Shown in pieces: positions 1 to 4,358 of a DNA stretch of 5,146 nucleotides (position 1 is the stretch's first letter; each line of letters begins with the position of its first letter). The notes under the pieces are model-generated. The model did no database searches. It worked only from the letters and a program-made list of their open reading frames with translations, and was not told the origin of the DNA. This stretch comes from Pseudomonadota bacterium. GTDB lineage: Bacteria; Pseudomonadota; Alphaproteobacteria; Rhizobiales; Xanthobacteraceae. The translations under genes were made by a program, and so were the position numbers. Where the stretch lies: assembly GCA_023433965.1 (NCBI GenBank), contig JAEYTQ010000352.1, forward strand, positions 1-5,146, in the 5' to 3' direction.

Positions 1-554
1 CCGACCGACAGGAACACCGGCGCGGGAAGGCAGAGATCGATGACGCGCGGATGGAACAGTCCTGTATCCACGCCCCGCGGCCACAGCACGACATTGTCGA
101 AACCGCGCTCGGTCAATTCGCGCGCGAGCGCCGGCGTTGCCGCCATCACGGCGCGGCTGGGGCTGTGGAAACGATGCAGCGCCCGCCAGATCAGCGAGCC
201 CGGCACGGGCACGCGGGCGCGGACATATTCGGGGAAGCGGGTGTGGAAGCTGCTCGTGAACGGCAGCTGGCGCTGGCGGCAATAGCGGCGGACCATCAGA
301 CCGATCGGCCCTTCCGTCGCGATGTGGATGCTGTCGGGGCTTGCTTCCTCGATCAGCTTCGCGATGCGCGCCGGACGCGGCATGGCGAGCCGCACGTCGC
401 GATAGCTCGGCATCGCAAAGGTGCGGAACGATTGCGGCGTCAGGAACGTGAATTCGACGCCGAGTTCCTCGGCGGCGTCAGCCAGCTTGGTCAGCGTCCG
501 AACCACACCATTGACTTGCGGGTGCCAGGCGTCGGTCGCGACCAGGATGCGCAT
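1..554 (-). CDS. GT4-family glycosyltransferase, N-terminal half (runs off left edge)
   Basis: The 184 visible residues are the N-terminal Rossmann domain of a GT-B fold glycosyltransferase of the GT4 type; the catalytic C-terminal domain lies beyond the window. The protein opens MRILVATDAW and then HPQVNGVVRTL (residues 11-21), the glycine-containing acceptor-side loop typical of GT4 enzymes. SFHTRFPEYV (102-111) and WPRGVDTGLFHP (158-169) are conserved in the MgtA/SqdX-like group that transfers mannose or other sugars to lipids. By family the enzyme uses a nucleotide-sugar donor at the cytoplasmic face of the membrane; donor and acceptor cannot be read from this half. The ATG is preceded by GAGGG (566-562) at 7 nt, and begins 13 nt after the stop of the upstream phosphoesterase, so the two are very probably co-transcribed. 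I infer a role in glycolipid or envelope polysaccharide synthesis. Family call is firm; substrate is unknown. Confidence 0.88.
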   Translation of the reverse strand, partial: MRILVATDAWHPQVNGVVRTLTKLADAAEELGVEFTFLTPQSFRTFAMPSYRDVRLAMPRPARIAKLIEEASPDSIHIATEGPIGLMVRRYCRQRQLPFTSSFHTRFPEYVRARVPVPGSLIWRALHRFHSPSRAVMAATPALARELTERGFDNVVLWPRGVDTGLFHPRVIDLCLPAPVFLSV

Positions 555-567
555 CAGGCGGCCCTCA

Positions 568-1380
568 TCACGCAGCCCTCGCCGCCACCTGCGGCACCGC
601 TGCCGGTTTCTGCAAATGATCCGCCCAGATGATGATCTCGAAACGACCGTCGTCGTGCTCGACCAGGGCCGTGCAACTCTCGACCCAGTCGCCGCAGTTC
701 ATGTAGCGGATGCCGGCCTCGTCGCGGATCACGGCGTAGTGGATGTGGCCGCAGATCACGCCGTCGGCGTCGTGCCGCCGCGCCTCGGCGGCGAGCGCCT
801 GCTCGCACGCGCCGATATAGTTGACGGCGTTCTTGACCTTCTGCTTGGCCCATTGCGACAGCGACCAATAGGGCACGCCGAACAGGCGGCGGAAGAAGTT
901 GACCAGGCGATTCATCTGGATCGCGAAGTCGTACGCCCTGTCACCGAGATGGGCGAGCCAGCGCGCGTTCTGCACCACGAGATCGAAGATGTCGCCGTGT
1001 ATGACGAGGTAGCGCTTGCCGTCGATGCCGGTGTGGACCGTGTTCTCGACCACGTCGATGCCGCCGAAATGTGTGCCGTAATAGTTGCGCAGGAATTCGT
1101 CGTGGTTGCCGGGGATGTAGATGATCTTGGCGCCCTTGCGGGCCTTGCGCAGAAGCTTCTGGACCAGGTCGTTGTGCGATTGCGGCCAGTGCCAGCTCGA
1201 TTTCAGCGCCCAGCCGTCGACGATGTCGCCGACGAGGTAGATGGTCTCGGCATCGTGATAACGCAGGAAGTCGAGCAGAAGATCGGCTTGAGAACCGCGG
1301 GCTCCGAGATGAACGTCGGAGATGAACAACGTGCGAAAGCGCCGCGCCTCGCTCTCGTCACTCACATCGTAACTTCCCAT
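568..1380 (-). CDS. Calcineurin-like metallophosphoesterase, COG2908 (LpxH-like) family
   Basis: A 270-residue cytosolic or membrane-associated phosphoesterase with the full di-metal site in order: SDVHLG (21-26, Asp22/His24), GDIVDGW (51-57, Asp52), PGNHDEF (90-96, Asn92/His93), HGD (128-130) and GHIHY (211-215, His212/His214). NCGDWVES (228-235) near the C-terminus is typical of this subgroup. Such proteins are usually named UDP-2,3-diacylglucosamine diphosphatase, but E. coli LpxH has GNRD where this one has GNHD, and is about 240 residues long. Alphaproteobacteria commonly use LpxI for that lipid A step, so the true substrate is uncertain. The gene is first in an operon with a GT4 glycosyltransferase, suggesting lipid or glycolipid work. 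It ends in tandem in-frame stops (TGATGA, 570-565). The ATG has no strong Shine-Dalgarno; a GTG five codons later has GGGAAG at 7 nt and is an alternative start. Confidence 0.9.
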   Translation of the reverse strand: MGSYDVSDESEARRFRTLFISDVHLGARGSQADLLLDFLRYHDAETIYLVGDIVDGWALKSSWHWPQSHNDLVQKLLRKARKGAKIIYIPGNHDEFLRNYYGTHFGGIDVVENTVHTGIDGKRYLVIHGDIFDLVVQNARWLAHLGDRAYDFAIQMNRLVNFFRRLFGVPYWSLSQWAKQKVKNAVNYIGACEQALAAEARRHDADGVICGHIHYAVIRDEAGIRYMNCGDWVESCTALVEHDDGRFEIIIWADHLQKPAAVPQVAARAA

Positions 1381-1485
1381 GCGCCAGCCTGTAACAATGT
1401 CCCGTGACAGGGGGATGACCGATCGAACCCTTGAGGCACCCTCAGATACGAATCAAACCTCGCCTCGCCCTCCCCGCGAATATCA

Positions 1486-1497
1486 GTCGCATGCGAC
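1486..1497. repeat. Perfect 12-bp palindrome, possible operator
   Basis: GTCGCATGCGAC reads identically on both strands. It lies 106 bp upstream of the phosphoesterase start, in the region expected to hold that operon's promoter. Its symmetry fits a binding site for a dimeric regulator, but no known consensus was recognised. It could be chance in GC-rich DNA. Confidence 0.35.
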
Positions 1498-1530
1498 AAT
1501 CAGGCGACATGAGGCCGCAGCGGGCTCGCT

Positions 1531-1565
1531 CGCAGGCGACGTATCCCTTTTGAGCGGTGCCTGCG
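1531..1565. repeat. 7-bp inverted repeat with 21-nt loop, downstream of thiD
   Basis: CGCAGGC (1531-1537) pairs exactly with GCCTGCG (1559-1565) across a 21-nt loop. It begins about 40 nt past the thiD stop, so it could fold in the thiD 3' untranslated RNA. No T-tract follows the stem on the minus strand, so it is not a canonical intrinsic terminator. Confidence 0.3.
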
Positions 1566-1604
1566 GTCATCCCCTAGTATGGGGCTGCGTTCGGGTTGCT
1601 CGCC

Positions 1605-2405
1605 TCAGTAGAACTTGTGGAAATGGTGGATCGGCCCGTGGCCGTGACCGATGCTGAAGCGGTCGGCGGCGCCGATCGCGGCGCTGATCCAGGCCTTGGC
1701 ATTGCGCACGGCCGTTTCCAGGTCCTCGGCTTTGGCCAGCCCCGCCGCGACGGCCGAGGACAGCGAGCAGCCGGTGCCGTGGGTGTTGCGGGTGGCGATG
1801 CGCGGTGCGGTCAGCGCGATCGTGGTATCGGCGCCGACGAGATAGTCGATGCTCTCCGCCCCCTCGCCGTGCCCACCCTTGATCAGGACCGCACGGCAGC
1901 CCAGCGCCAGCAGTCGCCGTCCCTGGCTTTCGATCTCCGCCTCGCTCGCCGCGACCGGTTCGTCGAGCAGCGCCGCGGCCTCCGGCAGATTGGGCGTGAT
2001 CACCGATGCCAGCGGGATCAGCCGGGTGCGCAGGGCATCGACGGCTTCGCTGGCGAGCAGGCGGTCGCCGGAGGTCGCCACCATGACGGGATCGAGCACG
2101 AGGTGGCGGGGCGCCCAGCGCGACAGCGCGGCCGCGATCGCATCGATGCTGGCGGCTTGGGCCACCATGCCGATCTTCACCGCGCCGATGTCGAGATCGG
2201 AGAACACGGCGTCGATCTGCGCGGTGACGAATTCGGCCGGCACCGCGTGAATGCCGGTGACGCCGCGGGTGTTCTGCGCCGTCAGCGCCGTGATCACCGA
2301 GGCGCCGTAGACGCCGAATTCGGCGAAGGTCTTGAGGTCCGCCTGGATGCCGGCACCGCCGCTCGAATCGGAGCCGGCGATGGTGAGTGCGACCGGGGTG
2401 GTCAT
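1605..2405 (-). CDS. thiD: Hydroxymethylpyrimidine/phosphomethylpyrimidine kinase ThiD
   Basis: ThiD phosphorylates HMP and then HMP phosphate to the diphosphate that is joined to the thiazole moiety in thiamine synthesis. The 266-residue cytosolic protein is the usual length of the ribokinase-fold family. Visible marks are [19 protein letters not shown] (8-26, substrate-binding N-terminus), KIGM (77-80), [13 protein letters not shown] (105-117), TPNLPEA (137-143), LIKGGHG (174-180) and [11 protein letters not shown] (208-218), whose GTGC forms the anion hole with the ThiD-type cysteine in place of the usual kinase aspartate. The tail GHGPIHHFH is also typical. An in-frame ATG 21 codons upstream would add a sequence foreign to the family, so the start before [12 protein letters not shown] is preferred; a weak GAGAG lies about 8 nt before it. 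No other thi gene is in view, so it appears transcribed apart from a thi operon. It is divergent from the RAM-domain gene. Confidence 0.95.
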   Translation of the reverse strand: MTTPVALTIAGSDSSGGAGIQADLKTFAEFGVYGASVITALTAQNTRGVTGIHAVPAEFVTAQIDAVFSDLDIGAVKIGMVAQAASIDAIAAALSRWAPRHLVLDPVMVATSGDRLLASEAVDALRTRLIPLASVITPNLPEAAALLDEPVAASEAEIESQGRRLLALGCRAVLIKGGHGEGAESIDYLVGADTTIALTAPRIATRNTHGTGCSLSSAVAAGLAKAEDLETAVRNAKAWISAAIGAADRFSIGHGHGPIHHFHKFY

Positions 2406-2474
2406 GCGGCGATCTCTCGGGTTCTCGAGGCCATGGACCGTCCTAGCGCGCACCCCGATGGGCCGCAAGTTCGC

Positions 2475-2505
2475 TTGCTAAATCCGGCCGGTTTTGGCCT
2501 ATTAG
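2475..2505 (+). promoter_or_regulatory. Possible promoter of the RAM-domain gene with internal inverted repeat
   Basis: TTGCTA (2475-2480) and CTATTA/TATTAG (2499-2505) resemble -35 and -10 boxes with an 18-19 nt spacer, placing a start about 20 nt ahead of the gene's ATG. TCCGGC (2483-2488) and GCCGGA (2505-2510) form an exact inverted repeat that straddles the -10 region, with the 8-bp palindrome CCGGCCGG at 2484-2491. The boxes are weak matches, and the inverted repeat as an operator is inference. Confidence 0.3.
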
Positions 2506-2520
2506 CCGGAATGCGCTTTC

Positions 2521-2524
2521 GGAG
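2521..2524 (+). promoter_or_regulatory. Ribosome binding site deciding the RAM-domain gene start
   Basis: GGAG lies 8 nt before the ATG at 2533. The upstream in-frame GTG at 2524 overlaps this GGAG and has no site of its own, so the ATG is the better start. Confidence 0.7.
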
Positions 2525-2532
2525 TGTCCGCG

Positions 2533-2778
2533 ATGGTTCCTTTCTTCGTTCAGATCAAATGCAAGCTCGGCCAGTCCTATACGGTGGCCAATGCGCTTGC
2601 CGAAGCCGAGATCGCCTCCGAGATCTACTCCACGGCCGGCCAATACGACCTCCTGGTGAAGTTCTACGTCGACAAGGATACCGACATCGGCCATTTCGTG
2701 AACGAGAAGGTGCAGGTGCTGCCGGGCATTCAGGACACCCTCACCATCATCACCTTCAAGGCATTCGGCACGGGCTAG
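2533..2778 (+). CDS. Stand-alone Lrp/AsnC ligand-binding (RAM) domain protein
   Basis: This 81-residue protein is the effector-binding and oligomerisation domain of Lrp/AsnC regulators without the helix-turn-helix. MVPFFVQIKCKLG (1-13) is the first strand, YTVANALAEAE (16-26) the first helix, IASEIYSTAGQYDLLVKFYV (27-46) the central hairpin with the effector-site turn around Ala35-Gly36-Gln37, DIGHFVNEKVQVLPGI (51-66) the second helix, and QDTLTIITFKAF (67-78) the last strand. Full Lrp proteins are about 150-160 residues; the missing DNA-binding half is not encoded upstream, so this is a genuine single-domain protein and not a truncation. RAM domains form dimers to octamers and bind amino acids or other small molecules. 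Stand-alone versions may sense a metabolite or co-assemble with full Lrp-type regulators; which applies here is unknown. It is divergent from thiD and convergent with the cytochrome gene, 6 bp away. Confidence 0.9.
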   Translation: MVPFFVQIKCKLGQSYTVANALAEAEIASEIYSTAGQYDLLVKFYVDKDTDIGHFVNEKVQVLPGIQDTLTIITFKAFGTG

Positions 2779-2797
2779 CAGGGGCTAGGAGCCCTGC
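2778..2797. other. Hairpin at the convergent gene junction
   Basis: GCAGGG (2778-2783) pairs with CCCTGC (2792-2797). With G2784 bulged, CT (2785-2786) can pair with AG (2790-2791), leaving a 3-nt loop. The element touches the TAG of the RAM-domain gene and covers the TAG of the cytochrome gene. No T-run follows on either strand, so it is not a standard terminator, but it is the only visible structure separating two converging transcripts. Confidence 0.35.
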
Positions 2798-3717
2798 TGG
2801 CGTTTCGGCCGAGCCGGCCCGTCCACAGGCGGCAGCGATTTCAGGTACTCCGCCATCGCTGCGAGATCCTCGTCCGACAATTGCGAGGTGTTCTTGATCA
2901 CGCGCGTCATCGCACCGCCGACGCTGTCGCCGTCGGGCAATTCGCCGGTCTTCAGGAAATAGGCGATGTCCTTCGCGCTCCACTCGCCAAGGCGCTTCTG
3001 CGTGATGTTGGGCACCCATCCCTCCCCTTCCGGATTGGGCCCGCCGGCAAAGCGCTGGCTGGCGATGATGCCGCCGAGCGCATTGCGCGGGCTATGGCAT
3101 TCGGCGCAATGGCCGAAGCCGTTGACGAGATAGGCGCCGCGATTCCATTGCGGCGACCTGCTGCCGTCGCTGGCGAAGGGCTTGCCGTCCATGAACAGGG
3201 ATTTCCAGATCCCGACATTGCGCCGAATGTTGAAGGGAAAGCCGACGTCGTGGTCACGCACCCTGCCCGCCACGGCCGGCAGCGTCTTCAGATACGCAAA
3301 CAGATCGAGCACGTCCTCGCGCCTCGCCTGCTGATAGGACGCATAGGGAAACGACGGAAAGTAATGCTGCCCGGACGGCGAAACGCCGGATATCACCGCG
3401 TTGACGAAATCGGCGTCCGTCCATTTGCCGATGCCGTCGTTCGGATCGGGCGAGATGTTGGGCGCGTAGAACGTGCCGAACGGCGACTTGATCGCAACAC
3501 CGCCACCGAGCTTGAGGCGGTCGGGCTGATTGGGGACGGCATGGCAGGACGCGCAGCCGCCGGCGTTGAACATCGCCTCGCCATTGGCGAGATCGGGCGC
3601 GCGGGACGCGATGGCACTCACGCTTGCCACCACCGGCGCACTGAGCCACCAGTAGAGGCCGGCAGCGGCGACCGCGACGAGCAGCGCCACGACGATTGTT
3701 CGTTGCAACATGCGCAC
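2785..3717 (-). CDS. Di-haem c-type cytochrome, dehydrogenase-subunit type
   Basis: A 310-residue exported protein with two covalent haem sites, CASCH (55-59) and CAECH (204-208). Residues 7-25 form a hydrophobic segment after a basic start: a signal anchor, or a signal peptide cut near AIA-S (35-38). Both haem domains therefore act in the periplasm or on its membrane face. GGGVAIKSPFGTFYAPNISPD (71-91) and a repeat of the fold around WVPNIT (234-239) match the cytochrome subunits that take electrons from alcohol, gluconate or aldehyde dehydrogenases. Domain 2 has a plausible Met ligand at 270 (GGAMTRVI). Domain 1 has FPSFPY (119-124) where relatives often carry a Met, so its sixth ligand is unclear. 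No dehydrogenase partner is in view. AAGGG (3730-3726) lies 8 nt before the GTG at 3717, which I prefer over the ATG two codons later. Donor and acceptor are unknown. Confidence 0.9.
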   Translation of the reverse strand: MRMLQRTIVVALLVAVAAAGLYWWLSAPVVASVSAIASRAPDLANGEAMFNAGGCASCHAVPNQPDRLKLGGGVAIKSPFGTFYAPNISPDPNDGIGKWTDADFVNAVISGVSPSGQHYFPSFPYASYQQARREDVLDLFAYLKTLPAVAGRVRDHDVGFPFNIRRNVGIWKSLFMDGKPFASDGSRSPQWNRGAYLVNGFGHCAECHSPRNALGGIIASQRFAGGPNPEGEGWVPNITQKRLGEWSAKDIAYFLKTGELPDGDSVGGAMTRVIKNTSQLSDEDLAAMAEYLKSLPPVDGPARPKRQQGS

Positions 3718-3725
3718 CCATTCAT

Positions 3726-3730
3726 CCCTT
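3726..3730 (-). promoter_or_regulatory. Ribosome binding site deciding the cytochrome gene start
   Basis: AAGGG on the minus strand lies 8 nt before the GTG at 3717 and 14 nt before the ATG at 3711. The spacing favours the GTG start. Either choice leaves the export signal intact. Confidence 0.55.
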
Positions 3731-3800
3731 GCGGCGAACTTACGACCGTTGTCGTCGCGGCTCCAGCCACGAGAAATTTAGCCCGCCCTGGCCGGAGACC

Positions 3801-3825
3801 GGAATAAACTGAAAAGCCGGCTGTT
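3801..3825 (+). promoter_or_regulatory. Candidate EcfG-type (general stress) promoter of the CHRD gene
   Basis: GGAAT (3801-3805), a 16-nt spacer and TGTT (3822-3825) match the alphaproteobacterial sigma-EcfG pattern GGAAC-N16/17-CGTT with one mismatch in each box. The distance to the CHRD start codon (41 nt past the -10-like box) is reasonable. Two mismatches make this tentative. No better sigma-70 pair was seen in the 149-bp divergent region 3718-3866, which also carries direct repeats of CCGGA (3792-3796, 3799-3803). Confidence 0.35.
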
Positions 3826-3866
3826 GGAAGTTCGGCAGTCCCTTCGGATTCAACAGGGAGAACGTC

Positions 3867-4283
3867 ATGAACAAGTCAATCATTGCCGTGTTCGCGCTTG
3901 GAGCCGTTGCCCTTTCAGGGGCGGCGAACGCCGAAAAGCTGAAGGCAACGCTGGACGGCAAGGCCGAAGTGCCCCCGAGCGCCAGCAGCGCCACCGGAAC
4001 GGCCGATCTGAACTACGACGCCGCCAGCAAGAAGCTGTCCTGGACGGTCACCTATTCCGGCCTCTCGGGCCCCGCCACTGCGGCGCATTTCCACGGGCCT
4101 GCCGAGCCCGGCAAGAACGCCGGCGTTGCCGTCCCGATCCCGAACGCAGCCTCGAGCCCGGTCAAGGGCGAAGCGACCCTCACGGACGCGCAGGCCGCCG
4201 ATTTGCTTGGCGGCAAATACTATATCAACATCCACACCGCGGCGAACCCGGGTGGCGAGATCCGCGGTCAGGTGACGAAGTAA
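3867..4283 (+). CDS. Secreted CHRD-domain protein
   Basis: A 138-residue protein: a signal peptide (1-22, basic NK then a hydrophobic core, cleavage after ANA) followed by one CHRD domain filling the rest. CHRD domains, first described in the animal BMP antagonist chordin, form a small beta-sandwich; their role in bacteria is not established. Diagnostic parts are KATLDGKAEVPP (26-37), TGTADLNYD (43-51), LSWTVTYSGLSGP (57-69), AAHFHGPAEPGKNAG (72-86) and NIHTAANPGGEIRGQV (121-136). The conserved His74, His76 and His123 could bind a metal, but this is inference. Export to the periplasm or outside is likely; no lipobox or membrane anchor is present. AGGGAG (3855-3860) lies 6 nt before the ATG. 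The gene is monocistronic: a divergent promoter region precedes it and a strong terminator follows. A general-stress promoter is possible upstream. Confidence 0.92.
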   Translation: MNKSIIAVFALGAVALSGAANAEKLKATLDGKAEVPPSASSATGTADLNYDAASKKLSWTVTYSGLSGPATAAHFHGPAEPGKNAGVAVPIPNAASSPVKGEATLTDAQAADLLGGKYYINIHTAANPGGEIRGQVTK

Positions 4284-4306
4284 CCGTCATAGCTGCTTCG
4301 TCATGG

Positions 4307-4343
4307 AAAGGCCGGGCGCGAAGGAGGGCGCGTCCGGCCTTTT
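4307..4343 (+). terminator. Strong intrinsic terminator after the CHRD gene
   Basis: A 14-bp stem with a single G-U pair (G4316 with T4333): 4307-4320 pairs with 4329-4342, closing on an 8-nt loop (AAGGAGGG) and ending in TTTT. It begins 23 nt after the CHRD stop. It lies between convergent genes, but on the minus strand the T stretch is only TTT followed by CC, so it should act mainly on the plus strand, with possible weaker action on the opposite transcript. Confidence 0.9.
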
Positions 4344-4358
4344 CGGTTCCCGATGCCT

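Larger units (their letters stand above)
1381..1604. other. Intergenic region between thiD and the phosphoesterase gene
   Basis: This 224-bp stretch has no convincing gene on either strand. It should hold the 3' end of the thiD transcript and the promoter of the phosphoesterase-glycosyltransferase operon, both reading leftward. No good sigma-70 or EcfG-type box pair was found by eye. It holds a perfect palindrome (1486-1497), a longer-looped inverted repeat (1531-1565), a CCCC/GGGG hairpin (1571-1574 with 1581-1584) lying 20-34 nt past the thiD stop but without a T-run, and a 5-bp stem TGAGG-CAC-CCTCA (1432-1444). Confidence 0.6.

Noticed and set aside
421..1407. Plus-strand open frame of 328 codons
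   Set aside because: It lies antisense to the phosphoesterase and glycosyltransferase genes, whose motifs are complete. Its sequence is a repetitive mirror rich in Val, Asp and Ala with no recognisable domain, as expected from GC-rich codon use.
2450..2456. TPP riboswitch upstream of thiD
   Set aside because: The minus strand has GGGGTGC, as at the start of a THI box, but the later conserved parts (CTGAGA, and CCTGATC with GCGNAGGGA) are absent in the expected order.
2406..2468. Extended ThiD start 21 codons upstream
   Set aside because: The added residues are Arg-rich and unlike the family, which starts right before the [10 protein letters not shown] motif.
2524..2532. GTG start for the RAM gene adding three residues
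   Set aside because: The GTG overlaps the GGAG that serves the ATG at 2533 and has no ribosome binding site of its own.
1596..2897. Plus-strand open frame of 433 codons
   Set aside because: It covers thiD antisense, the RAM gene in another frame, and part of the cytochrome gene. Its Arg/Gly/Asp-rich content shows no domain, and it conflicts with three well-supported genes.
3749..3777. Sigma-70 promoter TTGTCG with AGAAAT ahead of the CHRD gene
   Set aside because: The -10-like box is poor, and the start would be far upstream of the gene; the EcfG-like site is better placed.
2881..3807. Plus-strand open frame of 308 codons
   Set aside because: It is antisense to the di-haem cytochrome gene, which has both CxxCH motifs and a signal sequence.
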